The translations under genes and the position numbers were made by a program. DNA of 39,724 nt from Candidatus Nitrosomaritimum aestuariumsis (lineage in GTDB: Archaea > Thermoproteota > Nitrososphaeria > Nitrososphaerales > Nitrosopumilaceae): NCBI GenBank assembly GCA_013867335.1, contig JACEMX010000172.1, positions 1 to 39,724 of the forward strand. Direction: 5' to 3'. Of this stretch, positions 1-8,057 are shown one piece after another. Within the stretch, counting starts at the first letter, position 1. Each line of letters opens with the position of its first letter. The notes under the pieces are model-generated. The model ran no database searches and was not told where the DNA came from. It saw only the letters and a list, made by a program, of their open reading frames with translations.

Positions 1-138
1 CTCTGTATCGTGCACAAAATCCCTAGAATCCTACCCACAAATAAAGATATCAAGAATTATTCAAAAAAAGGAATAAACGTGATAACTATCAAAAATTTAA
101 GAGAAAGGAATTATCACTAAATTAAATTAGTATTGAAT

Positions 139-249
139 TTAGTAAGGTCTATCTCTTAATTGATGACAATCACACAAGCATCCTTTTTGACATTTAAGAC
201 GTTTGCAGTCAGAACACACTTTTTTATTCCAATAGGGAGCTGTATTCAC
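139..249 (-). CDS. 36-aa Cys-rich zinc-binding microprotein
   Basis: The minus strand reads from a GTG to a TAA and gives a 36-residue basic protein. Five Cys and a His lie in the second half, spaced C12, C15, C20, C24, C26, C28, H29. The cysteine density is far above chance for AT-rich DNA and suggests one or two bound metal ions. An in-frame TAA lies eight codons above the GTG, and no ATG is available between. It is divergent from the SDR gene at 369. I do not recognise a named family; function unknown. Confidence 0.5.
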   Translation of the reverse strand: MNTAPYWNKKVCSDCKRLKCQKGCLCDCHQLRDRPY

Positions 250-368
250 AAAAGATCTAGATTTTAAATTGAATTAAGGTTTTAGAATAGATTCAAGATA
301 GAATCCTAATTGAAAAATCATCCACTTAACAATCAAATTAAATAATACTTTGAGGCTGTTCAGGTATT

Positions 369-2138
369 ATGTTAAAATTCCAAGGCAAAACAGCACTAGT
401 AACTGGCAGTGGTACAGGTATCGGCCAGGCAATAGCCAAAAAATTTGTAGAAAATGGCGCAAGTGTGGTAATTCTCGGCAGAAGGCCAGAACCACTCCAA
501 GAGACCTCAACTATGCTTGAAGCAATAATTGCAGAAAAAAACAGTGGTGCAAATGTCAAGATTTTCTCAGGTGTTGATGTTGCAGATGAATCTGCAATGA
601 CTGCAATGTTTGATGCCCTAAAAAATGAAAATGTTACAGTAGACTTTATCATAAACAATGCAGGAGTTTCAGGTCCTGTAACTTGTTTTGCAAATGCACC
701 ACTAGATGATTTTAAAAGCACAATTGGAATTCATTTGACTGGAACATTTTGGGGTTCTGTTCAAGCTCTTAAAGTTATGAAAGAAGGTGGAAAGATAATT
801 ACAATCTCAACTTTCTTTACAGAAGAAAGACCTCTTGAGCAAAGACCATACAGATTCCGAAGTCCATATACAGCTTCACAGGGTGCAAAGAACAGACTAG
901 CTGAATGCATGTCATGGGAATTAACAGATAAAGGAATCATATCAATTGCAACAAATCCTGGACCAGTTCATTCAGATAGAATTTACAAAACAGTATATCC
1001 AAAAGCAGCTTCCGAGTTTATGAGAGTCAGTGGATTTGAAGACTTGAGCCCTACAGAAGTTGAAGAAGCAAAAGATGACTTGCTAGAATGTATTCAGGCA
1101 GATGGAATAGATAAAGAAGGAATTGCTAAAACAGCAGAAAAACTTGCTAATGGAAAAGACGTTGCAAAATTAACTGAAACTTTTACAAGACTATTAGAAC
1201 AAATTCAAAAGCTTGCAGGGAAGATCCAAAACAATACATCACATATGATTGCAGATCAACAATTCCTAAAACAATCACAAGTTGCCGAATCAGTTCTCAA
1301 CTTGTGTGACGATGAAATCGCAAAAATACTAAACGGAAAAGTAATTCCTGGTGACAGAGTATTTTATCCAGTAAAGCCTCACATTGGAACTACCACTCCT
1401 GGAGTCCACCAACCAGACTTTAGTGGAAAATCTATCGTGTTTACCGTAGATGGAACTGACAGTATAGATGCTGAGAGAGTAAAATTCCTAGCCTCACATG
1501 TAGAGAAAAACGGTGGAAAATCAGCCTGCTTTATCTCTGAATCCACACCTAAAGAGATTCAAGATGACATTAGCGCATCATGTCACTCACATATAGTTGA
1601 CATCAAAAATCCTGAAGAGGTTCAAAGGTGGCTCAACACTGCCAAAACCAACCTCGGCGAAGTTTTGGCTGTAGTTCACTTGACAGGAAAATTACCTCAA
1701 ATTGGAAAATTAACTGAGCTGAACAGATCAGGATGGGAAGAGTTGATTGCAAAATTCATTACAACTCCTGCGACTGTCGGTCAACAGGCATTAGAGCATT
1801 TTGTGCCAGGAGGTGCAAAAGACCCACGTCTTTACAAAGATGCAAAAGGTGCAATGATGATTATTGGTCCAGACTTACCATCAGGAAGAAAAGTTTCTGG
1901 AACACAAAGAGCTCAAGTAGAAGTTTTCCGCGGAGCATTGCGACCATTTACAACAACTGTAAACCAAGAACTTAGCGACGTTCTAAAATCAAAAGCAAGA
2001 ATCTTCACAGTATTTCCAGGATCTGTAACAGGTGCAGAACCAAACAATGAAAACATTGCACAAGCTTTGAACTTTCTTGTATCTGATAATGCAGCTTCAT
2101 CATCAGAAGTTACATTTTGTGTTGATGAAGCAAGATAG
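369..2138 (+). CDS. Tandem SDR-domain oxidoreductase (malonyl-CoA reductase-like)
   Basis: A 589-aa cytosolic protein with two Rossmann/SDR regions. The first (about 1-230) has the NAD(P) glycine motif TGSGTGIG at 12-19, NNAG at 96-99, Ser147, Tyr167 and the NPGPV segment at 196-200. The second (about 350-589) looks like an SDR fold without a glycine motif. Between them is a helical segment. From memory, this architecture and the stretch around PGPVHSDR resemble each half of Chloroflexus malonyl-CoA reductase, which also pairs an active and a degenerate SDR. Thaumarchaea fix carbon by the 3-hydroxypropionate/4-hydroxybutyrate cycle, which needs such an activity; the assignment is inference. 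The usual YxxxK Lys is Gln171. The ATG follows an AGGT-like site, and the next gene starts 2 nt after the stop. Confidence 0.75.
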   Translation: MLKFQGKTALVTGSGTGIGQAIAKKFVENGASVVILGRRPEPLQETSTMLEAIIAEKNSGANVKIFSGVDVADESAMTAMFDALKNENVTVDFIINNAGVSGPVTCFANAPLDDFKSTIGIHLTGTFWGSVQALKVMKEGGKIITISTFFTEERPLEQRPYRFRSPYTASQGAKNRLAECMSWELTDKGIISIATNPGPVHSDRIYKTVYPKAASEFMRVSGFEDLSPTEVEEAKDDLLECIQADGIDKEGIAKTAEKLANGKDVAKLTETFTRLLEQIQKLAGKIQNNTSHMIADQQFLKQSQVAESVLNLCDDEIAKILNGKVIPGDRVFYPVKPHIGTTTPGVHQPDFSGKSIVFTVDGTDSIDAERVKFLASHVEKNGGKSACFISESTPKEIQDDISASCHSHIVDIKNPEEVQRWLNTAKTNLGEVLAVVHLTGKLPQIGKLTELNRSGWEELIAKFITTPATVGQQALEHFVPGGAKDPRLYKDAKGAMMIIGPDLPSGRKVSGTQRAQVEVFRGALRPFTTTVNQELSDVLKSKARIFTVFPGSVTGAEPNNENIAQALNFLVSDNAASSSEVTFCVDEAR

Positions 2139-2140
2139 GA

Positions 2141-2593
2141 ATGAAAAAATTCAAAGAATTCAGAGTGGGAGACAAATTTTTTTCCACCTGCAGTATTTCT
2201 GAAGATGAGTTAGACGAATACTTTAGATTCTCCAGAGTAAAAAATGCATTCTTGGAAGATTATGGAAGTAAAAAACAGCAGATGGTTTCAGGACGTGCAG
2301 CTCTTTCCAGAATGGAAGGAGAGTTTACCAGACTAAACCAAATTTACGGAAACCACATTATCTTTATTGGAACAGATGGGGATCCAGATTGGGAAAACAG
2401 AAGTACAAGATTTCTCAAACCACTTCATACTGATGATGTTTTAAAATTACAATATACAATTTCAGGTAAAGAAGACATTGATGACGATTATGGAAAAATT
2501 TCAGTAGACTTTAAGGGCACAAACCAAGACGGAGAAACAGTTCTGGTATCTCGCAAAAATCTATACAGAATCAAAAAAGAACCACCAAGATAA
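2141..2593 (+). CDS. MaoC-like hotdog-fold protein
   Basis: A 150-aa protein whose second half follows the MaoC/R-hydratase hotdog pattern: the segment RFLKPLHTDDVLKLQY (about 90-105), then beta strands with an NQDGE turn near the C-terminus. The catalytic Asp-x-Asn-Pro-x-His motif of true (R)-enoyl-CoA hydratases is not seen, so it may bind an acyl-CoA or act as a partner subunit. It begins 2 nt after the tandem SDR gene, which implies co-transcription and a shared acyl-CoA substrate. The exact reaction cannot be read from sequence. Confidence 0.65.
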   Translation: MKKFKEFRVGDKFFSTCSISEDELDEYFRFSRVKNAFLEDYGSKKQQMVSGRAALSRMEGEFTRLNQIYGNHIIFIGTDGDPDWENRSTRFLKPLHTDDVLKLQYTISGKEDIDDDYGKISVDFKGTNQDGETVLVSRKNLYRIKKEPPR

Positions 2594-2603
2594 AATTAAA
2601 ACC

Positions 2604-2698
2604 GGAGAGCCGACATGTCTCTCCAGCCCCTAGTAAGTTGAAACCTAGAAGACATGACTCTATTGCAAAATTAGTATAAAAGCAGTAGATTTTTTTTT
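2604..2698 (+). terminator. Stem-loop and oligo-T terminator after the SDR/MaoC pair
   Basis: Eleven bases after the stop of the hotdog gene is a perfect 6-bp stem (GGAGAG 2604-2609 with CTCTCC 2619-2624, 9-nt loop). A run of nine T at 2690-2698 follows. Archaeal termination mainly needs oligo-T, so the T run is the likelier terminator; the hairpin may protect the 3' end. The convergent TauE gene ends at 2730. Confidence 0.45.
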
Positions 2699-2729
2699 AG
2701 CCTAAATGGATTTAGAGTTCAGAAAATAA

Positions 2730-3491
2730 TCAAAAGAATCCATCAGTAAGAGAATCAAAGAACATTTTGATTGCAGCTGCAATTATTACTACTGACACTA
2801 AAATCTGCAAGTATCTTTCTTTGATGTCAATAGACAATCTAGCTCCAACTAGCCCACCTACAAAGGAGCCAGATGCTAGCAATCCTGCTTGCAGAAAATC
2901 CGAATGTCCAAGAATTGTATGCACTGCAACTCCCGAAAATGATGCAAATAACAATATCAATTGAGATGTAGGTGCTGCCTTTTTCATTGCCATTCCCATT
3001 CCCACTACCATTAATGGAACAAAGATTATTCCACCACCAATTCCAAAAAATGCAGAGATAGTTCCTGCAAAAAAACTAGCACCAACTGCAAATACCATCA
3101 TTTGTTTTGAAAGGTTTACCTGTTTGCCCTCTATTTTTTTTCTCATAAAGATGTAGATAGCAGATGCAATTAGCACAAATCCAAACAACACCTTGAAGAT
3201 TTCAGGTGCGACATCACTTGAAACATATGCACCTAGAACAGTTCCAGGGATTGTCAACAATCCAAGCTTTACACCTAAAGAATACTCTATTCTCTTTTGT
3301 CTAGAGTATGAAATAGTTGATGCTATTGCATTACTGAATGCAGCAAAAAGACTATTGCTAGCTGCAAGTGTAGGAGAGAAACCAAAAAAGGTCAAGATTG
3401 GAACCACGATAATTCCTCCACCCAATCCAATCATAGAACCCAGAACTCCTGCTGCAAAACCTAATGGGATAAGCCACAGTTGATCAATCAT
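2730..3491 (-). CDS. TauE/SafE family membrane permease (copy 1)
   Basis: About 253 aa and highly hydrophobic, with two similar halves that each carry the glycine-rich signature (GMIGLGGGIIVVP near the N-terminus and FFGIGGGIIFVP mid-protein). These are the inverted-repeat marks of the TauE/SafE (DUF81) family, which exports sulfite or organosulfur anions. I use the ATG at 3491; a TTG lies four codons upstream. The gene stands alone, convergent with the SDR operon, so the substrate is not indicated. A second family member is at 30768-31565. Confidence 0.85.
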   Translation of the reverse strand: MIDQLWLIPLGFAAGVLGSMIGLGGGIIVVPILTFFGFSPTLAASNSLFAAFSNAIASTISYSRQKRIEYSLGVKLGLLTIPGTVLGAYVSSDVAPEIFKVLFGFVLIASAIYIFMRKKIEGKQVNLSKQMMVFAVGASFFAGTISAFFGIGGGIIFVPLMVVGMGMAMKKAAPTSQLILLFASFSGVAVHTILGHSDFLQAGLLASGSFVGGLVGARLSIDIKERYLQILVSVVIIAAAIKMFFDSLTDGFF

Positions 3492-3581
3492 TGTAAACGA
3501 CAAACAAACTATCTTTTTGTACGTTATAAGCCATAGAGTTTACCGGAAAAAGTTAACTGGAGTGAGTTTGTGTGATATTAA

Positions 3582-4514
3582 GTGAGTAATAATATTACGC
3601 CATATCTTATCGCGGTTGTTTTTTCCTTTTTGATAGTGGGCTCAACTTCACAGATACAGGCTCAATCAGACTCTCAAGAATTTCAATATTGGTTTTGGCA
3701 AAAGGGAGTAGAAGTTAATTCAGAAGAGGGAGAAAATTCCATTCAATCTACATTCTCAATGGACATAACAAAAACAAACTCTGACTTTCAGACTCTGGAT
3801 TATATTTTTGCATTCACAGATGAAGGAGATTATATTCGAGCAGGTGTTGTTTACCAATCTACAATTGATACTAACTACCTATCTCCAGAATATTTCTTTT
3901 ATTCAGATGACAAACTGCATTATTTTACACTCAACCCTTACAAGCCAGGTATAGAGAATGAAATTTCTATTTTTAATGAAAACGGCTGGAAAATCTCTTT
4001 TCACAATACAGAATCAGAATATTTCCAAGAGTTTGATGTGAGTTGGGCATCCGGGAAATCAATAGGTTATGGAGGAGCAGTGTTTTCAGGTTTTGCAGAT
4101 AGTATTGATACAATTTCTTCATGTGGACAAATTGGAGTAATAAAAGACAGAGAAGGGCAAAAACTGTTTTTTGGTAAAAATAAAAGCGAATGGAGAACAC
4201 CAGAGATTGTAAGGACAGGTTACGAGATAAACCAACAAACCCTTTCAGGTGGCACGGTACTTTATCAAATCCCACCACCAGACTTTGTAGATATTACAGA
4301 AGGAGAAGATGGTTATGACATAACATTTGATTGTCCAAAAAATCAATCAGATCAAATCAAGTCAGATAACATCATTGATCAAATTCAAGATTCTCAGATT
4401 CCCAAATGGGTCAAAAATACAATGAAATGGTATGTAGAAGAAAAAATTTCAGAACAAGAAATGATTAATGCACTTCAATACTTGATTGTACAATCAATAA
4501 TTAAAATAGATTAA
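3582..4514 (+). CDS. Exported protein with C-terminal W-module
   Basis: A 310-aa protein starting at GTG. It has a hydrophobic signal segment (about 7-27, ending in QIQAQ) and a beta-rich, acidic and aromatic ectodomain with no family I recognise. At the C-terminus (about 272-309) is one copy of a W-module: P-K-W-V-K-N-T-M-K-W-Y, an acidic I-S-E turn, then a helix ending LQYLI..SIIKI. The same module appears twice each in the proteins at 6001, 26280 and 28132. It is probably a surface or secreted protein; the function of the ectodomain is unknown. Divergent from TauE, with a shared promoter at 3492-3581. Confidence 0.7.
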   Translation: MSNNITPYLIAVVFSFLIVGSTSQIQAQSDSQEFQYWFWQKGVEVNSEEGENSIQSTFSMDITKTNSDFQTLDYIFAFTDEGDYIRAGVVYQSTIDTNYLSPEYFFYSDDKLHYFTLNPYKPGIENEISIFNENGWKISFHNTESEYFQEFDVSWASGKSIGYGGAVFSGFADSIDTISSCGQIGVIKDREGQKLFFGKNKSEWRTPEIVRTGYEINQQTLSGGTVLYQIPPPDFVDITEGEDGYDITFDCPKNQSDQIKSDNIIDQIQDSQIPKWVKNTMKWYVEEKISEQEMINALQYLIVQSIIKID

Positions 4515-4543
4515 TTCCTTTATTTTTGGATTGGAAAATTACT

Positions 4544-4726
4544 CTACTTCATTATTTCCTGATAAAATTCACTAGTGTTACTCTTTTTAATTTCAAGTTC
4601 TACTAGTTCAGCCCACATTTGCCCCAAAGATGTCAAGATTGTTTCCCGATTCAATGTTCTTGATATTCTTGTTTTAAATAATAAAGAATTGTAATGATTC
4701 CCAACATAGGGAAACTTTTCATTATT
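4544..4726 (-). pseudogene. Coding-like remnant without a start codon
   Basis: On the minus strand a 60-codon frame reads protein-like sequence (start region EKFPYVGNHYNSLLFK, later LGQMWAELVEL) and ends in TAG at 4544. It has no ATG/GTG/TTG near its 5' end and opens right after an in-frame TGA. An ATG in the +1 frame at the same place gives MKSFP and then stops after 22 codons. This fits a 5'-truncated or frameshifted gene. It lies just downstream of the gene at 4761-5417. No family recognised. Confidence 0.35.
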
Positions 4727-4760
4727 TCAAATAATTAGAGCCTTTACCAAATGATTGTGT

Positions 4761-5417
4761 TTAATTGTGGACAGGTATGATAAATTTCCACAAATACCCT
4801 TCTGTGTTTGTTGTAATCTCTAAGAGTAGATTCTTTTGAGCAATTCCGCTTATTTCAGATTTGCTTGTGATTCGTTCTGCCTCCAAATGGTGAGAGTTTG
4901 CAGCATCTATCCAATCCGAAACAGATTCAAATCCTCCTGGAGATTCATCTTCCCAGCATTCACAAACAGTAGATTCAATCATGGTACGATACACGGCCTT
5001 TATTTCATCTAGTTGGGAGACTGTGGGATTTGTCTGGATTACCCCTATTACATACCACGGTTCAGATGGTGCACCAACCATGTGGATATTACCCAAGTAT
5101 TGTCCTTGAGAATCCAAAAGTTCAGTAGAAGTACAATATTCTATAGATTTTTGCAGTGCCTCATCTGAAAAAAATGTACAATATTGTTCAATAGAAAAAC
5201 CATTTAGTTTCAGTGGAGAAGACATTCGTATTTGCTGTAAATCAAGTGTAGATTGAAGATCTTTGTTAGTATCAATATAGGAGAAAGATAGAGTGCTAGG
5301 TTGATTTTCTGGTTCTTGTATGGTTTGAGTCTCGTTATTTCCTGAAGCAATTAATGCAATTGCAACTATTATCACCCCGATTCCCACGCCGGCAGGAATC
5401 AGAGTTTTTTTGTTCAT
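4761..5417 (-). CDS. Membrane-anchored hypothetical protein
   Basis: A 218-aa protein. A short basic start and one strong hydrophobic segment (about 6-26) are followed by a Gln/Glu/Pro linker and an extracytoplasmic domain. The domain has five Cys, two of them close together in a C-E-C-W segment, so disulfides or metal binding are possible. No family is recognised. It is the last of three co-directed genes (6001-7029, 5459-5950, 4761-5417) with gaps of 50 and 41 nt, all with an N-terminal hydrophobic segment, which suggests one unit for envelope proteins. Confidence 0.65.
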   Translation of the reverse strand: MNKKTLIPAGVGIGVIIVAIALIASGNNETQTIQEPENQPSTLSFSYIDTNKDLQSTLDLQQIRMSSPLKLNGFSIEQYCTFFSDEALQKSIEYCTSTELLDSQGQYLGNIHMVGAPSEPWYVIGVIQTNPTVSQLDEIKAVYRTMIESTVCECWEDESPGGFESVSDWIDAANSHHLEAERITSKSEISGIAQKNLLLEITTNTEGYLWKFIIPVHN

Positions 5418-5458
5418 TTTTTTAATAATTTACAATTCCAAGATAAGGCTTTGCAATT

Positions 5459-5950
5459 CTAAATGGATATCAGATCTACCTTTGAGTCTTTTGTTATACC
5501 AAACTGTTCCACAAATCCTGCCGTTACCTCCAGAATATACATCGCCTCACCTGATGGAACGATGCTCTGACATGCCATAATTTCAGTAGGCGTCTCACAG
5601 GGAGGGATATCTTGCTCTATATGGACCACATTTCCATTTGCGTCAATCCAAATCATATCTAGTGCAAATTGCATATTTAGCATCCACAAAGAATAGACCC
5701 CTGGTTCATCGAAAACAAAGATCATCCCTTGATCATAAGGTAATGGGTCTTGGAACATTAAACCACGTATTCGTTTTGACTCATCATCTGCAATTTGTAC
5801 TTCAAGTACTACATCATCAACCTTGATTGTTCCACGTGGAAATTCTACAGATTCTAATTTACTATCACTAGGAATAGACATCAATCCTATAACACCAACA
5901 ATTACTGCAGCCGCTGTAATAGGAACAAGAGCTTGAGTTCTTGTAGTCAT
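5459..5950 (-). CDS. DUF192 family protein, membrane-anchored
   Basis: A 163-aa protein with an N-terminal hydrophobic anchor (about 10-25) followed by a full DUF192 (COG1430) domain. Visible hallmarks are V-x-x-A-D-x-x-x-x-RIRGLMF, a G-M-I-F-V-F-x-x-x-x-x-Y-S-L-W-M-L-N strand pair, the D-M-I-W-I-D hairpin and the terminal Y-I-L-E-V-x-A-G segment. The family is a small beta-barrel of unknown biochemical role, usually extracytoplasmic. It is the middle gene of a three-gene co-directed set. Confidence 0.85.
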   Translation of the reverse strand: MTTRTQALVPITAAAVIVGVIGLMSIPSDSKLESVEFPRGTIKVDDVVLEVQIADDESKRIRGLMFQDPLPYDQGMIFVFDEPGVYSLWMLNMQFALDMIWIDANGNVVHIEQDIPPCETPTEIMACQSIVPSGEAMYILEVTAGFVEQFGITKDSKVDLISI

Positions 5951-6000
5951 ACAGTTACTTGCTTTTCTCCTTTTAAAATAGCTTAACTAGTTATGAAAAA

Positions 6001-7029
6001 TCAAACTTGGTTAATTTGGATGACTCCTTTTTCCACCAGGAATTTTATTGCCTTGATAAAATCATCTTCTTCAATCAGATTGTCAGCCCACCATTTTGCA
6101 TTGTTTTTTACCCATGAAGGCACGTCCTTATCTTGCCAGGAGGCAGGGTATGGAAGATCAGGAATTTCAACAATATCTTCTGCAATCAGGTATTGTATTG
6201 CCTGAGTAAAGGCAGCATCATCAATTTGCCCATCAGACCACCATTTTGCATTGTTTTTTACCCATTCTGGAACAATTTTTGGATCAGGTGAGGGGTTTTT
6301 GTTTAGGGCGAGGTTTATCTTAAGAGAATTTTCAGATGTGAATTCTGAGAGTATAGTCTGACCTCCAGTCATAATGTTAAAGTTTGAAAATTCTGCAGGT
6401 ATTGGTTGAAACATCACTCCATTAATCTCGATGAGAATATCATGTGTTTGCCTTTCTGCCAACATGACAGGTAATGAAACAGATCCACTTGTAGCATGTT
6501 TAAAGGCAGGTCCAAAAATAGTATCTCCGTTTTTGGAGATTGTTATTGTGTAATCAACATGTTCCTGAATAGATTTTTTATTAGGGTTTACAAAGTCAAA
6601 GTTCAGCAATACATTCTTCTTAGATACACTTGGTGCAAGATGTTTGTTTTTTTGTTCAAAAGAAAATGTATCTTTTGCTACATGGTTTTCTGAGCCATAT
6701 CTTGCAAATACACTATATTTTCCAAAGTCTTTTAATGATTCAGAGTCAGCAGGTATCTGAATTTTAAATTGTTTTGATTTATCCATCGATATTTTCTCAA
6801 TGGAGATCACATCGCCGTTTGGTCCAATTATCATAAAGTTAACTTCTTGACCAAAAAGAATTTCTTGCACACTGCCAGAAATGTTAATTTTTTCACCTAC
6901 AAAATAATTGAATTTTTCTACTTCAAGTAAGATGGAATTTTCCTGAGCGTAAACAAGCGGAAAAGACATAACCATAACTAATACTATTATTGTAAAGCCC
7001 GATTTCTTCAAGTAAAAACCAAAACTCAA
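6001..7029 (-). CDS. Exported Ig-like protein with two C-terminal W-modules
   Basis: A 342-aa protein. The signal peptide (about 8-28, ending VYAQE) is followed by an Ig/macroglobulin-like beta domain (about 30-125, with the Y-F-V-G-E-K-I-N-I-S-G pattern). A second beta domain comes next, and then two W-modules in the last ~85 residues (each W-V-K-N-N-A-K-W-W). The start is TTG; a second in-frame TTG lies six codons on. It is first in the co-directed set with the DUF192 protein. A surface-layer or adhesion role is plausible, but only the modular architecture is directly visible. Confidence 0.7.
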   Translation of the reverse strand: MSFGFYLKKSGFTIIVLVMVMSFPLVYAQENSILLEVEKFNYFVGEKINISGSVQEILFGQEVNFMIIGPNGDVISIEKISMDKSKQFKIQIPADSESLKDFGKYSVFARYGSENHVAKDTFSFEQKNKHLAPSVSKKNVLLNFDFVNPNKKSIQEHVDYTITISKNGDTIFGPAFKHATSGSVSLPVMLAERQTHDILIEINGVMFQPIPAEFSNFNIMTGGQTILSEFTSENSLKINLALNKNPSPDPKIVPEWVKNNAKWWSDGQIDDAAFTQAIQYLIAEDIVEIPDLPYPASWQDKDVPSWVKNNAKWWADNLIEEDDFIKAIKFLVEKGVIQINQV

Positions 7030-7208
7030 AAAGATTATTTAATAATAATTAAGTGTCACAGAGATCCATAACAAATTTAGGAAAAACATTTTTTGTTAAT
7101 TTTTTTTTATTACAGATTATAATTTGAGTCAGTGGGATTTTGAATTAGAGGTTTTGACGAAATTAGATGTTCCACATTTTTTAAAATGAACATAAGAGAT
7201 ACTAAGGT

Positions 7209-7241
7209 AATGCATCGAAATTAAAAAAACTTAGAGGTTTT
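7209..7241 (+). promoter_or_regulatory. Promoter-like element and ribosome site for the DUF72 gene
   Basis: An A-rich TATA-like stretch (AATTAAAAAAACTTA, 7219-7233) is followed by GAGGT about five bases before the ATG at 7242. The purine block fits pairing with the archaeal 16S 3' end and supports that ATG. Confidence 0.4.
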
Positions 7242-8057
7242 ATGTCAAGAATGAATCCACAAAACATGGAGTTGAAAATTGGCTGCACTGGATGGAGTTA
7301 TGATGGCTGGTCAGGCACGTTTTACCCCAAAAGAATGCCAAAAACTGAGTGGTTGCAATACTATTCAAAAATTTTTCCAATAACAGAGATAAACTCGACA
7401 TACTACAGAATCCCTGATCAAAGCATTACAAAAAAATGGAATACAGATACTCCAGATGAATTTTCTTTTACTGCAAAGTTTCCATCAATAATCACTCATG
7501 AAAATAAATTAAAAAACATAAAGGAGCATGTTTTCAAGTTTTTGGCATCCCTTACACCGATGTATGAAAAAGTTTTAGCATTAGTTTTACAGCTTCCACC
7601 GTCACTTTCATTTTCAGAGGCAAGACCAAGATTAGAAGAGTTGTTTTCCTACTTGCCTGAGGATTTCAAGTACCCAATTGAAGGCAGACACGAGTCATGG
7701 TTTACAGATGAAGCCATAGAATATCTCAAAGAAAAAAACCATTGTCTGGTGTGGAATGAAGTGCAGGGAGTTAACAATCCAGCAATAGTCACCTCAGATT
7801 ATGTGTACATACGATTAATTGGAGATAGAAGTATTCCAGAATCAAAATTTGGAAAAGTAATAGTCAATCGGGAAAAAGTAATTCAAAAGTGGTCAAATAA
7901 ACTAAAAGAGATTCAAGATAAAGTTAGCCTTGCAATGATTATGACAAACAATCATCTTGAAGGGTTTGGTCCATCAACTGCAAATACACTAAGAATGCAA
8001 TTAGGTTTAGAGGAATTGATATGGGATGAAAAAAAACAGAAGAAACTTGAATTCTAA
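7242..8057 (+). CDS. DUF72 (YecE-like) TIM-barrel protein
   Basis: A 271-aa protein with the family's N-terminal signature GCTGWSYDGWSG and the segment FPITEINSTYYRIP. Later come the PIEGRHESWF strand and a Y-V-Y-I-R-L-x-G-D strand, covering the whole DUF72 barrel. The family is widespread and structurally a TIM barrel, but its reaction is not established. The 3' end overlaps the convergent polymerase gene by 4 nt. The GAGGT block upstream supports this ATG; a second Met eight codons in is also possible. Confidence 0.9.
   Translation: MSRMNPQNMELKIGCTGWSYDGWSGTFYPKRMPKTEWLQYYSKIFPITEINSTYYRIPDQSITKKWNTDTPDEFSFTAKFPSIITHENKLKNIKEHVFKFLASLTPMYEKVLALVLQLPPSLSFSEARPRLEELFSYLPEDFKYPIEGRHESWFTDEAIEYLKEKNHCLVWNEVQGVNNPAIVTSDYVYIRLIGDRSIPESKFGKVIVNREKVIQKWSNKLKEIQDKVSLAMIMTNNHLEGFGPSTANTLRMQLGLEELIWDEKKQKKLEF

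Noticed and set aside
338-721. 127-aa minus-strand frame antisense to the SDR gene
   Set aside because: Lies wholly within the strong SDR coding region and shows no domain; a shadow frame.
2604-2624. Small RNA gene based on the 6-bp hairpin
   Set aside because: Stem is short, with no C/D or H/ACA boxes visible; better kept as a 3'-end structure.
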